This document shows, piece by piece, positions 1 through 8,015 of a DNA stretch of 8,015 bases. This DNA is from Spirochaetia bacterium UBA5550 (GTDB lineage: Bacteria > Spirochaetota > UBA4802 > UBA5550). Where the stretch lies: NCBI GenBank assembly GCA_002425885.1, contig DINC01000097.1, positions 13,214 to 21,228 of the forward strand. Direction: 5' to 3'. The notes under the pieces were generated by a model. The model did no database searches. It was given only the letters and a program-made list of their open reading frames with translations, and was not told where the DNA came from. Position numbers and translations under genes: made by a program. Position 1 is the stretch's first letter; each line of letters starts with the position of its first letter.

Positions 1-17
1 TATCCTTAAATAAAATA

Positions 18-29
18 AAGGTTAAGGTT
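18..29 (+). promoter_or_regulatory. Tandem Shine-Dalgarno-like repeat before rpoB
   Basis: The hexamer AAGGTT occurs twice back to back (18-23 and 24-29). The second copy ends its AAGG core 9 nt before the rpoB ATG at 37, an acceptable spacing for pairing with the 16S rRNA tail; the first copy is probably too far away to act at the same time. The codon just before the ATG is an in-frame TAG (34-36), so the start at 37 cannot be extended. The rest of positions 1-36 is AT-rich, with no recognisable promoter in the little that is visible. Confidence 0.7.
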
Positions 30-36
30 TATATAG

Positions 37-3000
37 ATGCAAGAGTCCAAAAAAGTCGTAAATTTCGGTAGAATCAAATCTAAAATTGACCTGCCAAACC
101 TGATTGAAATCCAGTTAACTTCCTATGAATGGTTTCTGCAGTCCAAAACTTCCAAAAAGAAGCCACAGGGACTTCAAGCCGTTTTTGAAGAAATATTTCC
201 TATAGAGAGCCCGCATGATGATGTGGTGCTTGAATTTGTAACTTACGAAATAGGTGATCCTAAATACTCCGAGTATGAATGCAAGGAGAGGGACGTAACC
301 TTTGCTGCGCCACTTAAATCCACTATAAGGCTTATAAGAAAGGACAGCATGGAGGTAAGGGAGCAGTCTGTTTATATGGGAGACATCCCTCTCATGACTG
401 AAAGGGGTACTTTTATAATTAATGGCGCGGAGAGGGTCGTAGTAAACCAGCTCCACAGATCCCCCGGTATTTTCTTCTTCTATGAGGAGGATGAGCGTGT
501 CTACAATTCAAGAGTAATCCCTGACAGGGGTTCCTGGCTTGAGTTTGAAATGGACAGCAAAGGCTACATAGTCGGCCGTATCGACAGGAAAAAGAAGTTT
601 CCTGTTACTCTACTTATAAAAGCCCTGGGCTGCGAGACAAATGAAGAGATAGTAAAACTTTTCTACAATATTTCCAGGCAGAAACTTAAGGGTGAAGAGG
701 ATTATGAAGCTCTCAACGGAAGACGCGTTGCTTCTGACGTAATCAGTAAATCTTCAGGCGAAGTGATCATCGAGGCATCTGAAAGGATTAACATCGATAT
801 TATTGACAGGCTTAAAGAGGAGAAGGTAACCGACGTAGAACTTATTGACTTCCCGAATAACAAAGAGGATGCGTATCTCTGCGCAACTCTACAGACAGAG
901 CCTGAATTTATTAAAAAGAATCTCCGGGTGGAAGCGGATCATGACTACTCTGCGTCCGAAATCGCACTCCTTGCACTTCATGCTATAATGAGGCCGGGAG
1001 AACCTACTAACCTTGATAACGCGAAATCTGAACTTGACAGGCTCTTCTTCAATCCAAGAAGCTATAGCCTCAGTTCCGTGGGCCGTTACAAGATTAACAG
1101 TAAATTCGGATTTGATACCGACAGTGAGACTCTTTCAAAAGATGATATTATCCACACTATAAAATATATCCTTTATCTTATAGCTGAAGCTGACGGTTAT
1201 GAATATGAGTACACCGGAAGCAAGGGAAATAAGAAAGAGAAGAAATATGTCTACACAATTGTAGACGATATAGATCACCTTGGAAACAGAAGGGTAAGGT
1301 CAGTTGGTGAACTTATCATGAACCAGATCAAGGTGGGTTTCCAGAGAATGGAGCGGGTTATCAAAGAGAGAATGACAATTCAGGATCTCGATGTAATTAC
1401 TCCGCAGGCTCTTATAAGCATTAAGCCGATAACAGCTGTTATAAATGAATTTTTCGGTTCCAGCCAGCTTTCACAGTTTATGGACCAGACAAATCCTCTC
1501 GCGGAGCTTACTCACAAGAGGCGTCTTAACGCTCTGGGACCTGGCGGTCTTTCCCGCGAAAGAGCGGGCTTCGAAGTAAGGGACGTTCACCCTTCTCATT
1601 ACGGAAGGATGTGCCCTATTGAAACACCTGAGGGTCCGAACATCGGTCTTATTGTTTCTCTCAGTACCTTCGGAAGAATCAACGACTACGGTTTCCTTGA
1701 AACTCCATACAGGTATGTTGAGAAAGGTGTTGTAACAGATAAGATTGAATATCTTACTGCGAATATTGAAGATAATTATTCAATAGCTCAGGCGAATGCC
1801 GAACTTGATGATAAAGGAAATTTCGTAAAAGCTCTTATCCCCTGCCGTAACCGAGGCAATTTCCCGTACAAGAAACCGAAGGAGATCCAGTATATGGACG
1901 TTGCTCCTGACCAGGTATTTTCGGTTTCTACCTGTCTCATCCCGTTCCTTGAACATGATGACGCTAACAGGGCCCTTATGGGTTCCAACATGCAGCGTCA
2001 GGCTGTTCCTCTTCTTACAGAAGAGGCTCCTCTTGTGGGTACAGGTATGGAGGCTGCTGCTGCCTACGATTCAGGTGTTCTTGTAATAGCAAAGCGGGGC
2101 GGCGAGGTTATCTTCTCTGATGGGAGTGTTGTCAGAATTAAGACATCCAATGGCGAGGTGGACGAATATCCTCTTCAGAAGTTCAAGAGAACAAATCAGG
2201 GAACATGTTTTAATCAGAAGCCTATAGTTAAAGGCGGGCAGAAGATTAAGGCTGGTGACGTTCTTGCTGATGGCCCTGCAACTGACAATGGAAGACTCGC
2301 TCTGGGAAAGAATATTCTTGTGGCATTTATGCCGTGGATGGGGTATAACTTTGAGGATTCAATTCTTCTTTCGGAGAGACTTATTATTGAAGATGTTTAT
2401 ACATCAGTTCATGTAGAGCAGTTTGAAGTAGACGCAAGGGAGACAAAGCTCGGACGCGAGATGATTACACGTGATATACCGAACCTTAATGACAAGGCAT
2501 TCAGGGATCTTGATGCTGATGGTGTTGTCAGGGTCGGCGCGTTTGTTCAGCCGGACGATATCCTTGTAGGTAAAGTTACTCCAAAAGGTGAGCAGGATCT
2601 TACTCCGGAATATAAACTCCTCTATTCAATTTTCGGAGAGAAAGCACGTGAGGTAAGAGATACTTCGCTCAGGGTGCCGAACGGTGTAGAGGGTATTGTT
2701 GTAGATGTCAAAAGATTCTCCAGGGAAAACGGAGACGAACTTGCTCCCGGAGTTGAAGAACTTGTAAAAGTATATATAGCAGATAAAAGAAAGATATCTG
2801 TTGGAGATAAAATAGCGGGACGCCACGGCAACAAAGGTGTTGTTTCGAAAATATCTCCGGCTCAGGATATGCCGTATCTGCCGGATGGGACACCGGTTGA
2901 TATTGTTCTGAATCCTCTGGGTGTTCCTTCGAGGATGAACCTCGGTCAGCTCCTTGAAACAGAGCTTGGCTGGGCAGCTCATGAACTTAATGTCCTTATG

Positions 3001-3582
3001 GAAACACCGATTTTTGATGGTGCAACAGAGGAGGATATCAAGGAGAGTCTTAAAAAAGCAGGTCTACCAGAAACTTCCAAATCTGTACTTTATGACGGAA
3101 GAAACGGCCAGCCTTTCGAAGGGGAGGTTATGGTGGGTTATGTATACATGCTGAAACTTGCGCACATGGTTGATGACAAGATTCACGCAAGGTCAACAGG
3201 CCCGTACTCTCTGGTTACTCAGCAGCCTCTTGGAGGAAAAGCGCAGTTCGGCGGACAGCGGCTTGGAGAGATGGAGGTCTGGGCGCTCGAAGCTTATGGT
3301 GCTGCCTATACTCTGCAGGAGCTTTTAACTGTTAAATCGGATGATATGCTCGGAAGGGCAAGAATTTATGAAGCAATAGTCAAAGGTATAAATACTACAT
3401 CACCGGGTATACCTGAATCATTTAACGTTCTCATACAGGAACTTCGCGGTCTTGCTCTTGACGTAAGGATCTATGATGACAACGGAAACGAGATAAGCCT
3501 CTCTGAATGGAGCGAAGGATTCAGCAAACCGAAGAGAAAGATTCATATCGAGACTCTTGAAAACGAAGATTACACTGATTAA
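37..3582 (+). CDS. rpoB: DNA-directed RNA polymerase subunit beta
   Basis: This is the beta subunit of RNA polymerase, which forms one pincer of the cytoplasmic enzyme and part of its active centre. The 1181-aa protein is full length for the short-form beta found in spirochaetes and Firmicutes. Seen directly: the N-terminal NFGRIK and LPNLIEIQ motifs (about 9-26); the [11 protein letters not shown] segment (124-134); rifampicin cluster I (474-500) and cluster II (about 530-539, PEGPNIGLI); the acidic pair E773/D774 in NFEDSIL; the flap-tip segment [13 protein letters not shown] (856-868), which in other bacteria contacts sigma region 4; the active-site lysines K925 and K933 in [12 protein letters not shown]; and H1050 in IHARSTG. 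The large insertion that E. coli beta carries between the flap and GDK is absent. N498 replaces the Ser at E. coli position 531 (family knowledge: linked to rifampicin resistance). The start is fixed by an in-frame TAG immediately upstream. rpoC follows after 62 nt on the same strand, consistent with one operon. Confidence 0.99.
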   Translation: MQESKKVVNFGRIKSKIDLPNLIEIQLTSYEWFLQSKTSKKKPQGLQAVFEEIFPIESPHDDVVLEFVTYEIGDPKYSEYECKERDVTFAAPLKSTIRLIRKDSMEVREQSVYMGDIPLMTERGTFIINGAERVVVNQLHRSPGIFFFYEEDERVYNSRVIPDRGSWLEFEMDSKGYIVGRIDRKKKFPVTLLIKALGCETNEEIVKLFYNISRQKLKGEEDYEALNGRRVASDVISKSSGEVIIEASERINIDIIDRLKEEKVTDVELIDFPNNKEDAYLCATLQTEPEFIKKNLRVEADHDYSASEIALLALHAIMRPGEPTNLDNAKSELDRLFFNPRSYSLSSVGRYKINSKFGFDTDSETLSKDDIIHTIKYILYLIAEADGYEYEYTGSKGNKKEKKYVYTIVDDIDHLGNRRVRSVGELIMNQIKVGFQRMERVIKERMTIQDLDVITPQALISIKPITAVINEFFGSSQLSQFMDQTNPLAELTHKRRLNALGPGGLSRERAGFEVRDVHPSHYGRMCPIETPEGPNIGLIVSLSTFGRINDYGFLETPYRYVEKGVVTDKIEYLTANIEDNYSIAQANAELDDKGNFVKALIPCRNRGNFPYKKPKEIQYMDVAPDQVFSVSTCLIPFLEHDDANRALMGSNMQRQAVPLLTEEAPLVGTGMEAAAAYDSGVLVIAKRGGEVIFSDGSVVRIKTSNGEVDEYPLQKFKRTNQGTCFNQKPIVKGGQKIKAGDVLADGPATDNGRLALGKNILVAFMPWMGYNFEDSILLSERLIIEDVYTSVHVEQFEVDARETKLGREMITRDIPNLNDKAFRDLDADGVVRVGAFVQPDDILVGKVTPKGEQDLTPEYKLLYSIFGEKAREVRDTSLRVPNGVEGIVVDVKRFSRENGDELAPGVEELVKVYIADKRKISVGDKIAGRHGNKGVVSKISPAQDMPYLPDGTPVDIVLNPLGVPSRMNLGQLLETELGWAAHELNVLMETPIFDGATEEDIKESLKKAGLPETSKSVLYDGRNGQPFEGEVMVGYVYMLKLAHMVDDKIHARSTGPYSLVTQQPLGGKAQFGGQRLGEMEVWALEAYGAAYTLQELLTVKSDDMLGRARIYEAIVKGINTTSPGIPESFNVLIQELRGLALDVRIYDDNGNEISLSEWSEGFSKPKRKIHIETLENEDYTD

Positions 3583-3585
3583 TTA

Positions 3586-3608
3586 GTGTGCCCGTGAAAT
3601 GGGCGCAT
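3586..3608 (+). other. Intercistronic hairpin between rpoB and rpoC
   Basis: Bases 3586-3593 (GTGTGCCC) can pair with 3601-3608 (GGGCGCAT), giving an 8-bp stem that includes two G-T(U) pairs and a four-pair GC core, around the 7-nt loop GTGAAAT. No T-run follows the stem, so it does not look like a full intrinsic terminator. It begins 4 nt after the rpoB stop and ends 36 nt before the rpoC start. The pairing is seen in the sequence. A role as RNA-processing site, transcript stabiliser or partial attenuator is inference, and a chance structure is possible. Confidence 0.5.
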
Positions 3609-3633
3609 GGTACATATACTAAATTTACTGTTT

Positions 3634-3638
3634 AAGGA
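3634..3638 (+). promoter_or_regulatory. Ribosome binding site of rpoC
   Basis: AAGGA sits 6 nt before the rpoC ATG at 3645, which is near-ideal spacing. An in-frame TAA at 3639-3641 lies between this site and the start codon, so the ATG at 3645 is the only plausible start. rpoC therefore has its own ribosome loading site rather than relying on translational overlap with rpoB. Confidence 0.85.
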
Positions 3639-3644
3639 TAAATC

Positions 3645-6600
3645 ATGAGGGACTTTAACGATTTCAGTTCTATTCAGATTAAGCTTGCTTCACCTGATAT
3701 GATCAGGGACTGGTCTTACGGCGAGGTTAAAAAGCCTGAAACAATCAACTACAGGACTCTGAAACCGGAACGGGACGGTCTTTTCTGCGAAAGAACATTC
3801 GGTACTACAAAAGAGTGGGAATGCTATTGCGGAAAATTCAAATCGATAAGATATAAAGGAGTTGTGTGTGACAGATGCGGTGTTGAAGTTACACACTACA
3901 AGGTAAGAAGGGAGAGGGGCGGACATATTGAACTTGCGGCCCCTGTTGCCCATATATGGTATTACAGATCAGTTCCTTCAAGGATGGGTCTTCTCCTTGA
4001 TATAACTGTAAATAATCTTAAATCTGTTCTTTACTATGAAAAATATATCGTAATTGATCCGGGTGATGCTGAAGCGGATGATGTTAAACGCGGCGATATA
4101 ATTGATGAAGATGCATACTACGATCACTACGAAAAATATGGTGACACATTCATAGCATCAATGGGTGCTGGAGCTATCAAAGATATGCTTGTAAATATTG
4201 ATCTGGATGAGGCATCCAGAGCCCTTCGCGCAGAGATCGATATGAAATCTGCCAAAGATGCTAAAATCGATAAGAAGCTTATCAAAAGACTTGAAATAAT
4301 TGAAGCTTTCAAAGAGTCAGGGAACAAACCTGACTGGATGATACTTGATGTGGTTCCGGTAATTCCTCCTGAACTGCGTCCTATGGTTCAGCTGGATGGC
4401 GGACGTTTTGCCACATCTGACCTGAATGACCTGTACAGAAGGGTTATAAACAGAAACAACAGGCTTAAGCGTCTCCTTATGCTCCGCGCTCCTGAAATCA
4501 TTGTTAGAAATGAGAAGAGGATGCTTCAGGAGGCTGTTGACGCACTCTTTGACAACAGCAGAAGGAAACGTGCTGTTAAAGGTAAGGGGAACAGGCCTCT
4601 GAAGTCCCTCAGTGATATGCTTAAAGGAAAACAGGGACGTTTCAGACAGAACCTGCTTGGCAAAAGGGTGGACTACTCCGGACGTTCTGTAATTGTTGTA
4701 GGGCCTGAACTTAAGATCCATCAGTGCGGTCTCCCCAAGAAGATGGCTATTGAGCTCTTTAAACCCTTTATCATGAAAAGACTTGTGGATAAAGATTTTG
4801 TCCAGAATATAAAATCAGCCAAGAAGATGGTTGAAAATGAGCGCGATGAAGTATGGGAAGTTCTTGAAGAGGTAATCAAGGAACACCCTGTACTGCTGAA
4901 CCGTGCTCCGACCCTTCACAGGCTCGGTATCCAGGCATTTGAACCAACACTTGTTGAAGGTAAAGCTATTAAACTCCATCCGCTGGTATGTCATGCGTAC
5001 AATGCTGACTTTGACGGCGACCAGATGGCGGTTCACGTGCCGCTTTCACCTAGGGCGCAGCTTGAGTGCTGGACACTTATGCTTTCAACAAATAACCTTC
5101 TTTCTCCTGCTAACGGACACCCGACAGCTACACCTTCACAGGATATAGTTCTCGGTATCTATTATCTGACAGATATGATTGCTGGAAGCGAAGGGGAGGA
5201 TAAGTACTTCGATGATTTTAATGATGTAATAAGATCAATTGAACATAGACAGATAAGGTACAGGACAAGAATTAATTACCTCATGGGTGATGATTTTGTT
5301 TCAACAACTGCCGGGAGACTTATATTCAACAGACTTCTCCCTGAAGGCTACACTTATGTTAATAATGTTGTAACTGATAAAGCGCTCTCAAAAATAATTG
5401 CTGATGTTTTCAGAAATTACGGTCCTAATATCACGGTTAAAATGCTCGATGATATAAAAGAGCCAGGATATAAGTATGCCACAAATTTTAGTCCGACAAT
5501 TTCAATATCTGATATTATCGTTCCGGACACAAAGAAAGTTATTATAGCTGAAGAAGATAAAAAAGTTGAAAGCATTGAAAATGAATACCGTAACGGTTTC
5601 ATTACAGATGAAGAGCGTTATAACAGGGTTATCAACTTATGGACAGAGGCTAATGAAAAAATAGCCAACGTAATGTTTAATGAACTGGAAACCAACATGG
5701 ACGGTCATAACCCGATATGGATTATGGCTAAATCAGGCGCCAGGGGGAGCAGACAGCAGATCCGTCAGCTTGCAGGTATGAGGGGTCTCATGGCTAAGCC
5801 GAGCGGTGAGATTATCGAGGTTCCGATTCGTGCAAACTTTAAAGAGGGGCTTACTGTTCTCGAATATTTTATCTCAACAAACGGAGCACGGAAAGGTCTT
5901 GCGGATACAGCTCTTAAAACTGCTGACGCAGGTTATCTTACAAGACGTCTCGTAGACATTGCTCAGGATGTTGTAATCACAAGTGAAGATTGCGGTACAA
6001 CAGTTGGTATAGATATCTATCCGATTAAAGAGGGGGATACAGTAATTGAATCTCTCGGCGCAAGGGTTCTTGGAAGGACTCTTCTCTATGATCTGATTAA
6101 TCCGGTAACGGGTGAGATTCTCGCGAAAGCAGATGATGTTATTGATGAGGTGATTGCTGATCTTATCGATGTAATAGAGATAGATTCTATCGAAATACGT
6201 TCAGTACTCACATGTGAGTCGAAACATGGTGTATGTGCCAAATGTTATGGAAGAAACCTTGCTACTTCAAGGCCTGTAGAAATTGGTGAAGCTGTTGGTA
6301 TTATCGCTGCTCAGTCAATTGGCCAGCCGGGGACACAGCTTACAATGCGTACTTTCCACATCGGAGGTATCGCCTCAAGGTCAGTTGAAGAGAGTGAAAT
6401 AAAATTCAATTATCCGATTTTCATCAAAGAGATTACCTCTAAGATGATTCAGACTGAAGAAGAGAAGATAATCACTGTAAGAAGAGGATATATTATTGTT
6501 CACAGGATAATCTCCGAGACAGAACTTAAGTCTAAAGCAGAACTTCTGATGAATGACGGCGAAAAGATCTATGCAGGTAAGGTTTTTGCAAAGGTTGCCG

Positions 6601-7919
6601 GTGAAGATGAGTACAAGGCGAGCAATACAGGTATCCTCAAAATAGATAAAAAGAAGGTTTATATACTTGGTGATCCATATTCAATACCAGTGAATGTTGG
6701 AACAGAAGTTATCGCGGAACTTGATTTTGACAAAAAGAACGGCGTATTCAGAGTAGTCCCGAAACCTTATGCAGCGAATGAAATAATAGCGTCATTCGAC
6801 CCGTGGTTTGAACCTATACTTACAGAGATAACAGGGCGCGTTGAATTCGTGGACGTTGAACTAAACAAGAGTTTGATCGAAGAGATTGACCCTGTATCCA
6901 ATGTTAAGAAAAGGGTAATCGTTGAGTATAAAACTGAAAAGCTTCAGCCAAGGGTGAATATTTTCGGCACAAGCAATGAACCGACAACATATCTTCTTCC
7001 TAAAGGTGCAAACCTCATGGTTGAACACGGTGCAACAGTAAATGCCGGTGTGGTTCTTGCCAAGATCCCGAGAGGAGCTGAGAAGACAAAAGACATCACA
7101 GGCGGTCTCCCCAGGGTTGCGGAACTCTTCGAGGCAAGAACTCCGAAGGACGCTGCTACTCTTACAGCCATTGACGGAACAGTAACAATCGGTGATACTG
7201 CAAAAAATAAGCGTAAGATTATAATCACTGCTGAAGATGGATCGCAGAAAGAGTACTCAATCCCTGTTTCAAAATTCCTGCGTGTTCAGGATAAAGACTG
7301 GATCACAAAGGGCGAAAAAATAGATGACGGCCCTGTCGATCCCCATGAAATTTTAAGGATTAAAGGACCAAGAGAACTCCAGAAATTCCTTGTAAACGAA
7401 GTTCAGGAAGTTTACAGGCTTCAGGGTGTCGCCATAAATGATAAGCATATTGAAACAATTGTCAGGCAGATGCTCAGGAAGGTAAGGGTAACAGATCAGG
7501 GGGATTCAAACTTTGTTATTGAGCAGGTTATAGACAAGTTTAATTTTATAGAAGAGAACGACCGAGTTCTTAATGAGGGTGGAAAGCCGGCTACTGCTAT
7601 CCCTGTGCTGATGGGTATCACTAAAGCGGCTCTTAATACAGAATCTTTTATATCCGCAGCGTCTTTCCAGGAGACAACAAGAGTTCTCACCGATGCTGCT
7701 ATAAAAGGTAAGGTTGACCACCTGAGAGGACTCAAAGAGAATGTTATTATCGGCCATCTGATTCCTGCCGGAACAGGTGTCAGGATATATAACAATATAA
7801 GTGTATATCAGAATGAACCGGGAGACCTTGAAGGAGTTGCACCTGAAGCAATAGAAGCTGAAGGCATTCAGGAGAATCCGGAATTGAGCATAGCTGACCT
7901 TGATAGTGCTGAAAAATAG
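3645..7919 (+). CDS. rpoC: DNA-directed RNA polymerase subunit beta'
   Basis: This is the beta' subunit of RNA polymerase, which supplies the catalytic Mg ions, the clamp and the main sigma-docking surface. The 1424-aa protein is slightly longer than E. coli RpoC (1407 aa). Seen in order: the N-terminal zinc site C60, C62, C75, C78; the lid and clamp-helix region from about 245 to 320 ([20 protein letters not shown] begins near 252); the catalytic loop NADFDGDQM with D455, D457 and D459; the bridge helix from about 745 ([18 protein letters not shown]); the second zinc site C783, C857, C864, C867; the trigger-loop start ([18 protein letters not shown], ending near 908) with R902 and H905; a long insertion of about 240 residues; and trigger-loop resumption at [10 protein letters not shown] (from 1149). 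A conserved C-terminal block [17 protein letters not shown] (1362-1378) is followed by an acidic tail. Two residues are worth noting: N746, where a His is usual, and Q894, where E. coli has Glu. No frameshift or intein is seen. A strong terminator follows directly, so rpoC is probably the last gene of its transcript. Confidence 0.99.
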   Translation: MRDFNDFSSIQIKLASPDMIRDWSYGEVKKPETINYRTLKPERDGLFCERTFGTTKEWECYCGKFKSIRYKGVVCDRCGVEVTHYKVRRERGGHIELAAPVAHIWYYRSVPSRMGLLLDITVNNLKSVLYYEKYIVIDPGDAEADDVKRGDIIDEDAYYDHYEKYGDTFIASMGAGAIKDMLVNIDLDEASRALRAEIDMKSAKDAKIDKKLIKRLEIIEAFKESGNKPDWMILDVVPVIPPELRPMVQLDGGRFATSDLNDLYRRVINRNNRLKRLLMLRAPEIIVRNEKRMLQEAVDALFDNSRRKRAVKGKGNRPLKSLSDMLKGKQGRFRQNLLGKRVDYSGRSVIVVGPELKIHQCGLPKKMAIELFKPFIMKRLVDKDFVQNIKSAKKMVENERDEVWEVLEEVIKEHPVLLNRAPTLHRLGIQAFEPTLVEGKAIKLHPLVCHAYNADFDGDQMAVHVPLSPRAQLECWTLMLSTNNLLSPANGHPTATPSQDIVLGIYYLTDMIAGSEGEDKYFDDFNDVIRSIEHRQIRYRTRINYLMGDDFVSTTAGRLIFNRLLPEGYTYVNNVVTDKALSKIIADVFRNYGPNITVKMLDDIKEPGYKYATNFSPTISISDIIVPDTKKVIIAEEDKKVESIENEYRNGFITDEERYNRVINLWTEANEKIANVMFNELETNMDGHNPIWIMAKSGARGSRQQIRQLAGMRGLMAKPSGEIIEVPIRANFKEGLTVLEYFISTNGARKGLADTALKTADAGYLTRRLVDIAQDVVITSEDCGTTVGIDIYPIKEGDTVIESLGARVLGRTLLYDLINPVTGEILAKADDVIDEVIADLIDVIEIDSIEIRSVLTCESKHGVCAKCYGRNLATSRPVEIGEAVGIIAAQSIGQPGTQLTMRTFHIGGIASRSVEESEIKFNYPIFIKEITSKMIQTEEEKIITVRRGYIIVHRIISETELKSKAELLMNDGEKIYAGKVFAKVAGEDEYKASNTGILKIDKKKVYILGDPYSIPVNVGTEVIAELDFDKKNGVFRVVPKPYAANEIIASFDPWFEPILTEITGRVEFVDVELNKSLIEEIDPVSNVKKRVIVEYKTEKLQPRVNIFGTSNEPTTYLLPKGANLMVEHGATVNAGVVLAKIPRGAEKTKDITGGLPRVAELFEARTPKDAATLTAIDGTVTIGDTAKNKRKIIITAEDGSQKEYSIPVSKFLRVQDKDWITKGEKIDDGPVDPHEILRIKGPRELQKFLVNEVQEVYRLQGVAINDKHIETIVRQMLRKVRVTDQGDSNFVIEQVIDKFNFIEENDRVLNEGGKPATAIPVLMGITKAALNTESFISAASFQETTRVLTDAAIKGKVDHLRGLKENVIIGHLIPAGTGVRIYNNISVYQNEPGDLEGVAPEAIEAEGIQENPELSIADLDSAEK

Positions 7920-7943
7920 GCAGCTTTTATTAATTTCTTGACA

Positions 7944-7995
7944 AAATATGCTCCGAATTGAGGATAACTCAAAATCGGAGCTGATATTTGTTTTT
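7944..7995 (+). terminator. Rho-independent terminator after rpoC
   Basis: GCTCCGA (7950-7956) pairs perfectly with TCGGAGC (7975-7981). Inside it, after a small asymmetric internal loop, TTGAG (7958-7962) pairs with CTCAA (7968-7972) around the 5-nt loop GATAA. Outside it, AAATAT (7944-7949) can pair with ATATTT (7984-7989) across a 2-nt bulge. The T-rich stretch TTTGTTTTT (7987-7995) follows on the + strand. The hairpin begins about 25 nt after the rpoC stop, as expected for the end of the rpoBC transcript. On the opposite strand a TTTT run also follows the stem, so weak bidirectional function is possible if a convergent gene lies beyond the window. Confidence 0.85.
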
Positions 7996-8015
7996 GAAAT
8001 TATCATTTAATTTAT

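Noticed and set aside
2626..2982. 118-codon minus-strand open frame inside rpoB
   Set aside because: It is a shadow opposite the flap and GDK region of RpoB, with no recognisable motif and no support as a separate gene.
3583..3644. Possible rpoB-rpoC fusion or frameshift-split gene
   Set aside because: Fused rpoBC occurs in some bacteria, but here both genes have complete conserved termini, in-frame stops before each start and a separate ribosome binding site for rpoC.
4317..4721. 134-codon minus-strand open frame inside rpoC
   Set aside because: It is antisense to the most conserved clamp-helix region of RpoC. Long antisense frames are expected opposite biased codon use, and no recognisable protein motif is present.
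7938..7968. Possible sigma70 promoter: perfect TTGACA at 7938-7943 with GATAAC at 7963-7968
   Set aside because: The spacer would be 19 bp, the -10 matches only 4 of 6 and lacks its first and last T, and both elements lie in or against the terminator hairpin (GATAA is its loop). It is better explained as part of the terminator region.
7506..8006. 166-codon minus-strand open frame overlapping the rpoC 3' end
   Set aside because: It lies almost wholly antisense to the conserved rpoC C-terminus and runs through the terminator. Its predicted protein is low-complexity, rich in Ser, Phe and Ile, and resembles no family I know.
1..8015. Hidden novel system, intein, mobile element, CRISPR or RNA gene
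   Set aside because: About 98% of the window is continuous rpoB and rpoC coding sequence aligned to known motifs without foreign insertions. The remaining short spacers hold only ribosome binding sites, one hairpin and one terminator.

Overview
The window holds the two large catalytic subunits of bacterial RNA polymerase, rpoB (beta, 37-3582) followed by rpoC (beta', 3645-7919), both on the + strand and both intact. The sequence suggests a member of the Spirochaetota. The N-terminal motifs of both proteins resemble spirochaete sequences as I remember them. RpoB is short (1181 aa) and lacks the large insertion of the proteobacterial beta subunit. The rifampicin-binding cluster carries Asn at the position equivalent to E. 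coli Ser531, a known spirochaete signature linked to natural rifampicin resistance. The resemblance seems closer to the Leptospira type than to Treponema, but this is judged from memory and is only safe at phylum level. Base composition is moderately AT-rich, and arginine is written mostly as AGA/AGG.

Layout. Positions 1-36 are the end of an upstream spacer, with a tandem AAGGTT repeat acting as the rpoB ribosome binding site; rplL is the usual upstream neighbour but lies outside the window. After rpoB comes a 62-nt spacer with a small GC-rich hairpin that lacks a U-tract, then a good Shine-Dalgarno and rpoC. After the rpoC stop, a strong composite hairpin followed by a T-tract (about 7944-7995) forms a Rho-independent terminator. 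The last 20 bases hold nothing recognisable.

The two products assemble with alpha, omega and a sigma factor into RNA polymerase. Both catalytic centres look complete: the NADFDGD Mg-binding loop, two zinc sites, bridge helix and trigger loop in RpoC, and the acidic pair, two lysines and histidine in RpoB. Apart from these genes and their flanking signals I found no mobile element, RNA gene, CRISPR array, intein, frameshift or novel system. This is an ordinary core-genome region whose interest lies in lineage-specific residues and small RNA structures.
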